Numbered from the stretch's first letter, positions 25,693 to 34,087 are shown. The stretch is DNA of 41,506 nt from an uncultured Pelagibacteraceae bacterium (GCA_902594835.1 CACJNX010000003.1:1-41506), one strand, 5' to 3'. Made by a program: numbers and translations. Notes: a model not told the origin generated them from the sequence alone.

Positions 25693-26796
25693 TTATTTAA
25701 CTGGAAATTTAACTTCTTCTTGTTTTGGTTTCTTATGTCTTAAATCATGAACAATTTTTCTAGTCCATGCCATTAATGCTCCAAGTACAACTGCAAGAAT
25801 TATTGCAAAGGCACCATACAAGAATGGTACATCGTTAGACATTTTCACAATAAATTCTGCTAAACTGTTTAATTCTGGTGTTGTAACTTTGCTTCCATTA
25901 AATTCTGTTTTTTTTCTAAAGAAAGAGTCATAGGCGATTGCTATAGCAACAGTTATTAATAGCATTGCAAATAAAGATTTTAGCTCATTACTATCTAAAA
26001 ATTGACCAATTTTTTGACCAACTTGAACTCCAACAATTGAGCCTAAGATCAAAGGAACTACAAGAAATAAGTCAATGGTTCCGTAATTAAATGAATGTAA
26101 AATTGTTACTACAGCACTTATGAATACAGTAACGAACAAAGAGGTCCCAGGAATTAACTTTACAGGCATTCCGATGATATAAATCATTGCAGGCACCATT
26201 AAGAACGCTCCTCCTATTCCCATCATTGATGCAACAAAACCAACAACAAATCCTAATAAAATAGGAGTGAACGCACTTTCATATAGTCTAGATTTATTAA
26301 ACCTCATTCTAAGAGGAAGACCTTGTAACCAATTATGATCGTGTAATTTTTTTTTAGTATTTATTTTTGATTTTAAACGATTTCTTTCTCTTATAACTTC
26401 AATTAACATTAATGTACCAACTATGGCTAAAAGATACATATACAATAGAGAAATTATTAAACTTATTTTTCCTATTTCTGAAAAAAAAGTAAATGTCATA
26501 ATTCCTATAATAGTTCCAACTACACCACCTGAAACAATCATCAAACCCATCTTGTAGTCTAAAGTTTTTTTATACCAGTGAGTAAGAGAACCAGATACTG
26601 AGGTAGCAAGAATGTTATTAACTTCATTTGGAACTGCATACACTGGAGGTATGCCCATAAAAATTAAAAATGGTGTCATCAAGAAACCTCCTCCAACACC
26701 AAAAAGTCCAGATAAAACTCCAACAGCCAAACTTAAAAATAATAAAAGAAAAATATCAATGTTTACTTGAGCTATTGGGAGATAAATTTCGAGCAT
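25693..26796 (-). CDS. TauE/TSUP-family sulfite/organosulfur exporter
   Basis: 367 residues with eight or nine hydrophobic segments in two related halves, each opening with a Gly-rich motif: SGLFGVGGGFLMTPFL (about residues 29-44) and ASMMGIGGAFLMVPAM (about 189-204). This duplicated pattern defines the TSUP/TauE family. A charged loop (about 135-165) joins the halves. Members export sulfite, sulfoacetate or related anions. It is the last gene of the apr operon, fitting disposal of excess sulfite from SuyAB and Xsc. Confidence 0.92.
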   Translation of the reverse strand: MLEIYLPIAQVNIDIFLLLFLSLAVGVLSGLFGVGGGFLMTPFLIFMGIPPVYAVPNEVNNILATSVSGSLTHWYKKTLDYKMGLMIVSGGVVGTIIGIMTFTFFSEIGKISLIISLLYMYLLAIVGTLMLIEVIRERNRLKSKINTKKKLHDHNWLQGLPLRMRFNKSRLYESAFTPILLGFVVGFVASMMGIGGAFLMVPAMIYIIGMPVKLIPGTSLFVTVFISAVVTILHSFNYGTIDLFLVVPLILGSIVGVQVGQKIGQFLDSNELKSLFAMLLITVAIAIAYDSFFRKKTEFNGSKVTTPELNSLAEFIVKMSNDVPFLYGAFAIILAVVLGALMAWTRKIVHDLRHKKPKQEEVKFPVK

Positions 26797-26835
26797 TTAT
26801 ATTAGCAGTATGCCTGAAACATTAAGTTGTCAATC

Positions 26836-27186
26836 TTAATAAATTGTGGCCCCAAAAACTTTTACTAAACCGTCTTCTTCGCCTAGCACTAGCCTGCCAA
26901 GAAATTCTCCAGGCATTGTTTGGCTTGTCTGTTTATAAAGAACAGTAATAAATTGATTTCTTCTTATTGTACCCAAAAATTCCTGTTTTTCCGATAGACT
27001 AGTGAGCAGTTTATTGTTTGCCCACTGTTTTCCAAGCTCAACTTCATTTGCTCCGTAAAGCATTTGTGATGAGAAATCTTTAGTAAAACCGCCGTAATCT
27101 TTAATATTTGATGATTTAACTAAATTATCCCAGATTGGCTGAGCAATATCTTTGATCTCTTTGTCGGATTTTTCTAACAACTCCAT
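26836..27186 (-). CDS. Unknown 116-residue protein in the apr operon
   Basis: A soluble 116-residue protein with no signal peptide, membrane segment or Cys. It opens with a helical acidic stretch (KSDKEIKDIAQPIWDNLVKSSN) and ends in a beta-rich GRLVLGEEDGLVKVFGATIY. It lies 6 bases after aprA and 39 before tauE, so it is cotranscribed. The general look (a small helix-plus-beta-sheet fold) resembles cystatin/NTF2-like proteins, but I cannot assign it. Its conserved position would make it a candidate accessory factor for sulfite oxidation. Confidence 0.7.
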   Translation of the reverse strand: MELLEKSDKEIKDIAQPIWDNLVKSSNIKDYGGFTKDFSSQMLYGANEVELGKQWANNKLLTSLSEKQEFLGTIRRNQFITVLYKQTSQTMPGEFLGRLVLGEEDGLVKVFGATIY

Positions 27187-27192
27187 TAAACT

Positions 27193-29052
27193 TTATGAAG
27201 CTTTCTTTTCCTTCTTTTCGTCTACAATATGATAAACAGGAACTTTTTCCATTGTGAACTTTTTAGTTTTAGGATCTCTTCTAGAAACAGTTAAGCAATG
27301 CCAGTTATCATCATCGAGTTTTAAATGATCGCCTCTGTAATAATAACCTGGCCATCTAGTTTCCTCTCTAAATTTAGTATGCTCAGTTACACATTGTGAT
27401 GTAATAGTTCTGTGTTTTAATTCCCATGCTCGCATAAGTTGGTGGTAATCTTCAGCACCAACATTTTCTAAATCTTCTTCTAACCATTTTAGTAATTCTA
27501 AACCTCTGTTAAGCATGTTCTCATTGGTCATATAATTTGTGGCTATTCCCCCAACATACTCATCCATAATTCTTTGGAGTCTTTGAAGCCCTTGAATAGG
27601 AGAAATATAACTTGGCGATACAGTTCCGCCTGTTATTTCGTTTCTTCCAACTGTGTAATTTTCTAAGGGTTTATAAATTACTTCTTTTAAATCCTTGTAT
27701 TGTTTGTCACTTACTTTAATTCCGTCAGCTTTTTTATCTTCAATATACTTTACAGCAGCTTTAGCAGCTAATCTTCCTTCTGTGAAAGATCCAGAAGAAA
27801 ATTTATGTGCACTTCCACCCACAGTGTCGCCTGCACCAAATAATCCATCAACAGTTAACATTCTGTTATAACCCCAGAAATATTCTGGAGGAGATAAATC
27901 TTCTGGTCCACTTACCCAAGCTCCAGAACAAGTTGCATGTGAACCCATTACATAAGGCTCAGAAGTTGTAAGTTCTGGATTTGTATATTTTGGATCAATG
28001 TTTTGTGAGGCCCATACAACTGCTTGACCGACTGTCATTCCTAAAAAGTTTTCCCAGCCTACAGTTTCTAAATGAGGATCTTGGAACGCTTCTTTAGTCA
28101 CCATGTGAATTGGTCCACCACCAGCTTGTACTTCTTGAATAAAAGCATGGTTTCTTAAACAAGTAGGTGTTGGATGATGATCGATATATTCTCCTACCAA
28201 AGATTTAGTTTGGTCGTACCATTTTTTTTCATAATTCTCACCATTAGCATTTTGTGTGTAAGTTTTTAAATGTAAGAAGTAAGCTCCAACCGGACCATAG
28301 CCATCTTTAAATCTGCATAATACTATTCTGTTTTCCATTTGAGTCATTTTAGCTCCCACAGCTATTGGAAGTGCATAAGCTGAACCGTTACTCCAAGGAG
28401 CGTACCAAGTTCTTCCCATTCCTTCACCAACTGCTCTAGGTTTAAAAATGTGTGAAGCTCCACCTGCTGCAACAATTACAGCTTTAGCTTTAAATACATG
28501 ATAATCTCCAGTTCTCATATTAAAACCAACTGCTCCACCTATTCTATTTTCTTTTTCATCATCCATTAAAAGATGAGTAATCATTATTCTGTTATAAATT
28601 TTATTAGCAGATTTTTTTGCTGCCTCAGCAACGATAGGTTTATAGCTTTCACCGTGAATCATGATTTGCCATTTACCTTCTCTTAAATATCTTCCAGTTT
28701 TTTCATTTTTCATCATAGGTAAACCCCATTCATCAAACATATGAACTGTAGAATCTACATGACGAGCCATGTCATAACCTAAATCTTCTCTAACCATGCC
28801 CATTAAATCATTTCGTGCGTACCTGACGTGATCTTCAGGTTGGTTTTCATCCCACTGCATGCCCATATAACAATTAATTGCATAAAGACCTTGAGCTACA
28901 GCACCACTTCTGTCGATATTAGCTTTTTCAACACAAACTATTTTTAAATCTCTACCCCAATGTCGAGCTTCAAATGTTGCTCCTGTACCGGCCATACCAC
29001 CACCAATAATAAGGATATCACTCTCTTCAACATGAGTTTTTACATTAGCCAT
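27193..29052 (-). CDS. aprA: Adenylylsulfate (APS) reductase alpha subunit AprA
   Basis: 619 residues of the FAD-dependent AprA family. The FAD motif IIGGGMAGTGATFEAR is at residues 15-30; RSGAVAQGLYAINCYMG, the long cap domain (PRAVGEGMGRTWYAPWSNGSAYALP) and the FGAGDTVGGSAHKFSSGSF segment are typical. AprAB interconverts APS and sulfite plus AMP. Here, with no sulfate-activation or dissimilatory sulfite reductase genes nearby and with sulfite-producing enzymes in the window, the oxidative direction (sulfite plus AMP to APS) is expected. It overlaps aprB by one base. Confidence 0.96.
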   Translation of the reverse strand: MANVKTHVEESDILIIGGGMAGTGATFEARHWGRDLKIVCVEKANIDRSGAVAQGLYAINCYMGMQWDENQPEDHVRYARNDLMGMVREDLGYDMARHVDSTVHMFDEWGLPMMKNEKTGRYLREGKWQIMIHGESYKPIVAEAAKKSANKIYNRIMITHLLMDDEKENRIGGAVGFNMRTGDYHVFKAKAVIVAAGGASHIFKPRAVGEGMGRTWYAPWSNGSAYALPIAVGAKMTQMENRIVLCRFKDGYGPVGAYFLHLKTYTQNANGENYEKKWYDQTKSLVGEYIDHHPTPTCLRNHAFIQEVQAGGGPIHMVTKEAFQDPHLETVGWENFLGMTVGQAVVWASQNIDPKYTNPELTTSEPYVMGSHATCSGAWVSGPEDLSPPEYFWGYNRMLTVDGLFGAGDTVGGSAHKFSSGSFTEGRLAAKAAVKYIEDKKADGIKVSDKQYKDLKEVIYKPLENYTVGRNEITGGTVSPSYISPIQGLQRLQRIMDEYVGGIATNYMTNENMLNRGLELLKWLEEDLENVGAEDYHQLMRAWELKHRTITSQCVTEHTKFREETRWPGYYYRGDHLKLDDDNWHCLTVSRRDPKTKKFTMEKVPVYHIVDEKKEKKAS

Positions 29053-29522
29053 TAGTAGTAAACACCTTTTTTAAATGAATCTTTACTTACAGTTGGAAGA
29101 TCTCCGTCAATATTTAAACCCTTAGGTTCTGTATAAAGTCTTTGAGTGGTTATCTCTCCTTGATTTGGTTTGTCTTCTTCGGCTAGTTTAGGAATAAATT
29201 TACCCCAAGGTTTTGTTGTAATCGGTGAAACGAAATTTTTTTCCGTTCCATTTCTAAATTTTATTCTCCATGAAATAGTTCCTTTTTCCTCTTCTCGTCT
29301 TACTCTAACGCTATGTCCCATTGGTGCAAAGTCAGCATATCCTCTTACGTCGATTGCATGATTAGGACAAGCTTTTACACACGAATAACATTCCCAACAA
29401 AAGTTAGGCTCGATGTTTTTTGCTCGTCTGATTGTTTCATCGATATGCATTATATCTGATGGACAAATATCTACACAGTGTCCACAGCCATCACACCTTG
29501 TCATGTATACAAAAGTTGACAT
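29052..29522 (-). CDS. aprB: APS reductase beta subunit AprB
   Basis: 156 residues. Two [4Fe-4S] motifs are present: Cys10, 13, 16, 20 (CDGCGHCVDIC) and Cys42, 45, 48, 52 (CWECYSCVKAC). The C-terminal tail (from about residue 100) wraps around AprA in known structures. AprB passes electrons from the AprA FAD towards the membrane partner. It lies 40 bases downstream of aprM and overlaps aprA by one base. Confidence 0.95.
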   Translation of the reverse strand: MSTFVYMTRCDGCGHCVDICPSDIMHIDETIRRAKNIEPNFCWECYSCVKACPNHAIDVRGYADFAPMGHSVRVRREEEKGTISWRIKFRNGTEKNFVSPITTKPWGKFIPKLAEEDKPNQGEITTQRLYTEPKGLNIDGDLPTVSKDSFKKGVYY

Positions 29523-29562
29523 AAATTATTTTTTTTCCTTAAGGTTTAATAACATAAATTTC

Positions 29563-30357
29563 CTAATAATGCTTTGGTTGTTCTCTTTTAATTCCTAGAC
29601 CAAATTGTTCTGGAGCATCGGCCGGTGGTGGCAAATTGTCTCTAGAACCATCAGCTTCTGCTAAATTTTTTTGAATCGCTGCACCAGGTTTATAAAACAT
29701 GTGTGCAAATTTCGACCAATATACGCCTCCAAATAAAACTAAATTTGAAACAATAAATAAAACTAAAAATAAATAACTAAGACCAACCATGCCTGAATGT
29801 TGTGCATATGACCATGCCAAACCAAATGTTGCACAGGCTAATAATGCCAAAACAAATAAATCTGCTTTAATAATTCTGTACCAAGGATGTGCCTCTGCAG
29901 AAACATCAACCCTTAAAAAAAACCAAAACCAATATCCACCTAAACAAGTTAAAATTGCTCCTATATGCCATAATGCTGTTAAAGCTGGTGGAGTTTCAAT
30001 ACCAACAGATGAATAAGAAAAAATTAAAATAGCTGAACAAATCCAAAAAATGATTGTCCCATACATACCTAAAACGTGAGCCAACCTTCTTTTGCCCCAG
30101 CCAAGTTCTGAGGTTGTTGCAATATCATGAGCCACAGTTTTTAAAATGACCGCAGTTCTTTTTCCAGTTGTTAATTCAACTTGAGCATTTTTTTTTGCTT
30201 TTTTTGCATTTTCAAAAAAGTATTTAACGTTTTTCTTATGAAGAATATCAACTAATACACCAATTAATGTGAGAGCTGCCATAGCTACGACAAATCCTTG
30301 CATTGCAATTGCTGGAACTATTTCTGCTAGAGTTGAAAATGGATTGTTTGTTATCAT
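29563..30357 (-). CDS. aprM: AprM-type membrane cytochrome b-like protein
   Basis: 264 residues with about six hydrophobic segments (near 17-37, 92-112, 125-148, 165-185, 190-212). Candidate heme-ligand His residues lie in helices: RRLAHVLGMYG, ALWHIGAIL and WSKFAHMFYKPG. The last is typical of NarI/HdrE/DsrM-like di-heme membrane subunits. AprM is the expected electron acceptor that carries electrons from AprAB to the quinone pool. The soluble C-terminal tail is Pro-rich. Its position before aprB fits sulfur-oxidiser-type aprMBA clusters. Confidence 0.8.
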   Translation of the reverse strand: MITNNPFSTLAEIVPAIAMQGFVVAMAALTLIGVLVDILHKKNVKYFFENAKKAKKNAQVELTTGKRTAVILKTVAHDIATTSELGWGKRRLAHVLGMYGTIIFWICSAILIFSYSSVGIETPPALTALWHIGAILTCLGGYWFWFFLRVDVSAEAHPWYRIIKADLFVLALLACATFGLAWSYAQHSGMVGLSYLFLVLFIVSNLVLFGGVYWSKFAHMFYKPGAAIQKNLAEADGSRDNLPPPADAPEQFGLGIKREQPKHY

Positions 30358-30409
30358 TGAGCTTTTATATAGAGGCGTATTTTAGAGGTCAAGTGAGAAT
30401 GGTTATCAA

Positions 30410-30790
30410 TTATTTAAGTTTACCCTCTTTTCTCATCTGTTCTCTGATTTTTGTTGCTGAAATCTGTTGCGTTTTTTCATCTAAAACAATCTCTTCTATT
30501 TTATAGCCTACTCCTCTTCCGTAACAAATATTGGTTATGTTTGGAACTAAAGTTACCTGAATTCTATTTTTATAATCTTTTAGAGCTTCAAAAATATTTT
30601 TTTTAACAGTTTCAAAATCAAACGGATTATCATCAACGCCTTTAACATCCCTTACCATTATGTTTACTTGTCCTGTTTTTTTAAGAGTCTCTTCAAAAAG
30701 TTTTTGATGTCCTGCATGCCAAGGCTGCCAACGTCCAAGCATTTGCGCAGTGGGATGTTTATTATCCCACTTGTGATTATCATTTTTCAT
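30410..30790 (-). CDS. Small HxGH nucleotidyltransferase in the apr operon
   Basis: 126 residues of the adenylyl/cytidylyltransferase superfamily. GRWQPWHAGH (19-28) carries the HxGH motif, and ISATKIR (110-116) is the ISxTxxR motif that binds the nucleotide phosphates. These are the two catalytic motifs of NMN adenylyltransferase-like enzymes, in a minimal size. It lies 9 bases after the CADD-like gene and 52 before aprM. True ATP sulfurylase belongs to the same superfamily but is much larger; none is encoded in this window. A role in converting APS to ATP (or ADP) and sulfate is an attractive inference; NMN, pantetheine phosphate or CTP-based activities are alternatives. Confidence 0.85.
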   Translation of the reverse strand: MKNDNHKWDNKHPTAQMLGRWQPWHAGHQKLFEETLKKTGQVNIMVRDVKGVDDNPFDFETVKKNIFEALKDYKNRIQVTLVPNITNICYGRGVGYKIEEIVLDEKTQQISATKIREQMRKEGKLK

Positions 30791-30799
30791 TAGAAAAAC

Positions 30800-31465
30800 T
30801 TAAGCTGCTGCTTGAAGATTATGTTTCGCAGACATACCACTTAGAAAGTTCCAAAGATATTTTGCAGTCGATAACGCAGCTTTTTCTGCTTTAATTTGCT
30901 CTTCTTTAGATAAACCGTCTAATAATTTTTCACATTCTGCTCTATGGTGAACATCAGCTGATTTATGAGCTTCAAAAAATTCTAGACCTTTTTTTGAGCT
31001 GCAACCATAATGATTTTTGAGACCTTGTATTTTTGTTTCTGCAATTTCAGGAATTTGTCTTTCATAAGTATATAAGGACGCCAATCCTTCAGCATATGAT
31101 GCTCTTCCTTGTTTGAAAAAATTGTCAATTAAATCTCTTGTAAAAGTTTCTTGCTTTACATTTTCAATTTTCTCAGAGTCTGCTCCCATTTCTGTTGCAA
31201 AGTTTTTCCATAGTTTTGGATGATCTGCATCCTTATTTTCTTCATCTTGCAGATTTTCTAAAAGAATTTTTCTTTTTTCAATATCTTCACATAATGAGTG
31301 AGTTGCACTTATATATCTAGGGAAGGCCTTCACGTGTTGGTAATATTGCTCAGCATAATCTTTGATAATTTCTCTAGTAAGTTTCCCATCATTCCACGAT
31401 TTATAAAAAGGGTGGTTTAATAAATGGTATTGATCTAACTTTTCGTTTAATTTTTTTGAAAACAT
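30800..31465 (-). CDS. CADD-like heme-oxygenase-fold diiron protein (candidate pABA synthase)
   Basis: 221 residues, all-helical, of the TenA/PqqC/CADD superfamily. The dinuclear-metal ligands of Chlamydia CADD have exact counterparts in spacing: Glu75, His82, Glu135, His167, Asp171, His174. The residues reported as important for CADD self-sacrificing para-aminobenzoate formation also seem matched: Tyr21, Tyr134 and Lys145 (CADD Tyr27, Tyr141, Lys152, numbers from memory). This argues for CADD rather than TenA thiaminase or PqqC. It is the first gene of the apr operon, with an AAAGGAGT site before the ATG. pABA feeds folate; why this is linked to sulfite oxidation is unclear. Confidence 0.85.
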   Translation of the reverse strand: MFSKKLNEKLDQYHLLNHPFYKSWNDGKLTREIIKDYAEQYYQHVKAFPRYISATHSLCEDIEKRKILLENLQDEENKDADHPKLWKNFATEMGADSEKIENVKQETFTRDLIDNFFKQGRASYAEGLASLYTYERQIPEIAETKIQGLKNHYGCSSKKGLEFFEAHKSADVHHRAECEKLLDGLSKEEQIKAEKAALSTAKYLWNFLSGMSAKHNLQAAA

Positions 31466-31562
31466 TGTGACTCCTTTGTTATCTAAAGCGTATTAAAAAA
31501 AACCATTGGATTAAACAAAAAAATTATCCACACTTTATGGTTGAGCTATTAGAATGTTCACC

Positions 31563-31597
31563 TTTTGATTCACTTTTGATTCACTTTGAGACTCAAA
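31563..31597. promoter_or_regulatory. Direct repeats and palindrome upstream of the apr operon
   Basis: Two tandem copies of TTTTGATTCAC (31563-31573, 31574-31584) are followed by a perfect TTTGAG-A-CTCAAA inverted repeat (31585-31597). They lie about 100-130 bases upstream of the CADD-like start, in a 140-base gap. This looks like a regulator-binding region for the apr operon. A weak promoter pair on the minus strand (TTGTTT, 17 bases, TAATAC) lies between it and the gene. Confidence 0.4.
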
Positions 31598-31605
31598 ATA
31601 CAACC

Positions 31606-32826
31606 TTAGATAGACTTATCAACACGAACCAGTCTTCTCTCGTCAATTGGAAAATGTACAGCTGTAGCAAAGATGGAAAGTGCAATAGCCATATACCAGG
31701 CATAATCATATGAGCCATAAACATCGTAGAAATATCCTCCAAGAAAAGCACCAGCGAAAGCCCCAAACTGATGGCATAAGAAAACTATTCCAAACAAAGT
31801 ACTTAAATATTTTGTTCCAAAAATTTGAGCAACAATTCCATTAGTAGGAGGGACAGTCGAAAGCCATAAAAGTCCAAATGTAACTCCAAAAATAATTGAG
31901 TTGAGTAGAGAAGGTGGAGAAAAAATAAATATACAAATACTTAAAGCTCTTAATGCATAGAGAATACATAATAGATTTTTCTTTTTATATTTTGTTCCCA
32001 AGTAGCCCATACCTAAAGTTCCAAAAATATTGAAAAAACCAATTAACGCTAAAATTATTGTAGCGGACCATCCAGCCATTCCTCTATCTTGCATATAACC
32101 AGGTATATGAGTACCTACTAACGTAATTTGAAAACCGCATACAAAAAAACCTAAAACTAATAAAACATAACCTTTATGAGTGAAAGCCTCTTTTATTGCT
32201 GACATAAAAGTTTGATCTCTATCGACTTCAGAAGAATTTAAAATAGATTTTGATGGAAATAAAAAAAGAGAGGCCAAAAGTCCAAGGGCTATAAAGTACA
32301 TAAAATATTTCAATGTTTGCTCCCAGCCCACTAAGCCAAGACTATATTTTGTAAATAACGGAGATAAAAAATAACCAACTGAAGCAGCAGCAGTTACAAT
32401 ACCAGTTGCGATTGTTCTTGTTTCATTAGGGAAATGTTTTCCAACTTCAGAAACAGGAACACCTATTGCTGTTGCACCAAGAGCAATACCTACTAGAACA
32501 CCTAAACTAATTTGGAAATAGATACCTGTGTTAGGCCCTGCATAAAGCATATAGATACCAAGACCAAAAATTATAAATCCGATAAAGACAGCTTTGTTTC
32601 CTCCAAGTTTGTCTGCTAACAAACCAAATAATGGCGCAAACATACCCCAAAAAAGCATTTGAATTCCGATTGCTAAACCAAATTCTGTTCTGGTGCATCC
32701 AAGACCCTCTTCAAATGCAGAAAAAAACAAACCAAATGTTTGTCTTAAACCCATTGAAATTAAAATGATACTACAAGCTGAAATAAGAACTATAAGAGCA
32801 AGCCTGTTAGGAATAAAATTAAACAT
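31606..32826 (-). CDS. MFS transporter
   Basis: 406 residues with about 12 hydrophobic segments. The loop 2-3 motif FGLLADKLGGNKAVFIGF (about residues 62-79) and its second-half counterpart (GTLGMGYLGTKYKKKNLL) mark the major facilitator superfamily; the overall pattern resembles oxalate/formate or monocarboxylate-type carriers. Its ATG overlaps the stop of the cystathionine-lyase-like gene by one base, so the two are cotranscribed. The substrate could be an organosulfur or organic acid, but nothing in the sequence fixes it. Confidence 0.88.
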   Translation of the reverse strand: MFNFIPNRLALIVLISACSIILISMGLRQTFGLFFSAFEEGLGCTRTEFGLAIGIQMLFWGMFAPLFGLLADKLGGNKAVFIGFIIFGLGIYMLYAGPNTGIYFQISLGVLVGIALGATAIGVPVSEVGKHFPNETRTIATGIVTAAASVGYFLSPLFTKYSLGLVGWEQTLKYFMYFIALGLLASLFLFPSKSILNSSEVDRDQTFMSAIKEAFTHKGYVLLVLGFFVCGFQITLVGTHIPGYMQDRGMAGWSATIILALIGFFNIFGTLGMGYLGTKYKKKNLLCILYALRALSICIFIFSPPSLLNSIIFGVTFGLLWLSTVPPTNGIVAQIFGTKYLSTLFGIVFLCHQFGAFAGAFLGGYFYDVYGSYDYAWYMAIALSIFATAVHFPIDERRLVRVDKSI

Positions 32827-34022
32827 TACTTTATGTACCTTAAAGAATTTTTTAAATCATTAATTAAATCTTTAGGATCTTCAAGACCAATATGTAATCT
32901 AACTATATGTTCATCTTTGTTAAATCTGAAATAATTTCTTCCTTGGATATATTCACCTTTTTTATTTGATCTAAGTTCTTGAAGTATTGCAAGGCTCTCA
33001 AACCCTCCCCAGCTATAGCCTATTCCAAACAATTCTAGTGAATTAACAAATTTAATTACAGAAGATTTTTTTTTACTTTTAATAACTATTGATAGCAATC
33101 CGGTTGCACCAGAGTAATATTTTTTCCAAAGTTTATAATTTTTGTTTGAGGGATTATAAGGATATAAAATTTCTTTTATTTTTTTTTGTTTTTTTAAAAA
33201 ATTAATTACTTGTTTAGTGTTTTCATAATGCTGATTTAATCTCGTATCTAGTGTTCTAAGACCTCTAATTATTAAATAAGCCTCATCAGCTGACATTCTG
33301 TATCCTGAAAGTTTGTAAAAAAACATTATTTGTTTAAAAACTTTTTTATTAACTGCTAATGATCCACCCATAGCATCTGAATGGCCAGAAAAATATTTTG
33401 TTGCAGATGAAAAGGACATATCAAATCCAAGTTTTAATGGTTTGAGATATAATGGGGTGCCCCATGTATTATCTAGAAAAGTAAATATCTTTTTTTTTTT
33501 TGCTAAACTTATAATTTTTGATAAATCTTGAAATTCAAAAGTATTACTTCCAGGATTTTCTACTAGTATCATTTTGGTTTTTGCTGAAACTTTATTTTTC
33601 AAATCATCAAAAGAATCTGGATTATAAAACTTTGCTAAAACATTAAATTCTTTAAGCAGTTTTTCAGAAATTTCTTTAGTTGGTCCATAAACATTATCTG
33701 ATACTAAAATTTCATCTCCCGGTCTGCATAAACTCATTATAGCTAAAGCAACACCACCAAAACCAGTTCCTGTCAAAAACACGTGGAATGCCTGCTCTAA
33801 CTCTTTTAACATGCTTTCCAATTCTATAGTTGTGGAGCTCCCATACCGACCATAACTATAATGACTAATTTTTTGATGTTTCTTAATTTTTTTCTCATGC
33901 TGATATAATTCCTGCATAGTGTTAAAGAGAATAGTTGAGGCTCTAATTACAGCAGGGTTCGCAGTTCTATTTGAGCTATCTTTTGTAGGATGTTTTAGAA
34001 ATGTCCTTATAGACTTTTTCAT
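32826..34022 (-). CDS. Cys/Met-metabolism PLP enzyme, cystathionine beta-lyase-like
   Basis: 398 residues of the trans-sulfuration PLP family. The PLP lysine lies in SFSSATKYFSGHSDAMGGSL (about residue 205), the cofactor Asp in FLDNTWGTPL, and the active-site Tyr/Arg in HYSYGRYGSST. The SGHSD form of the lysine motif is typical of cystathionine beta-lyases (MetC). It would cleave cystathionine to homocysteine, pyruvate and ammonia. Coupled to an MFS carrier. Cystathionine gamma-lyase or a broader C-S lyase activity is possible. Confidence 0.88.
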   Translation of the reverse strand: MKKSIRTFLKHPTKDSSNRTANPAVIRASTILFNTMQELYQHEKKIKKHQKISHYSYGRYGSSTTIELESMLKELEQAFHVFLTGTGFGGVALAIMSLCRPGDEILVSDNVYGPTKEISEKLLKEFNVLAKFYNPDSFDDLKNKVSAKTKMILVENPGSNTFEFQDLSKIISLAKKKKIFTFLDNTWGTPLYLKPLKLGFDMSFSSATKYFSGHSDAMGGSLAVNKKVFKQIMFFYKLSGYRMSADEAYLIIRGLRTLDTRLNQHYENTKQVINFLKKQKKIKEILYPYNPSNKNYKLWKKYYSGATGLLSIVIKSKKKSSVIKFVNSLELFGIGYSWGGFESLAILQELRSNKKGEYIQGRNYFRFNKDEHIVRLHIGLEDPKDLINDLKNSLRYIK

Positions 34023-34035
34023 AATATAATTATAA

Positions 34036-34064
34036 TTGATATTTATATATTAATTGTCTAATTA
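34036..34064 (+). promoter_or_regulatory. Candidate promoter of the basic-peptide gene
   Basis: TTGATA (34036-34041), a 17-base spacer, and TAATTA (34059-34064) precede the 27-codon gene, giving a leader of about 15-17 nt with an AAAGGAGG site. The -10 is weak and the region is A/T-rich, so this is tentative. Confidence 0.35.
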
Positions 34065-34087
34065 AGATACTAAAAGGAGGCAAAAAT

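Noticed and set aside
27193-29522. Dissimilatory sulfate reduction
   Set aside because: No dsrAB, sat or qmo genes are seen; sulfite-producing enzymes nearby favour the oxidative direction.
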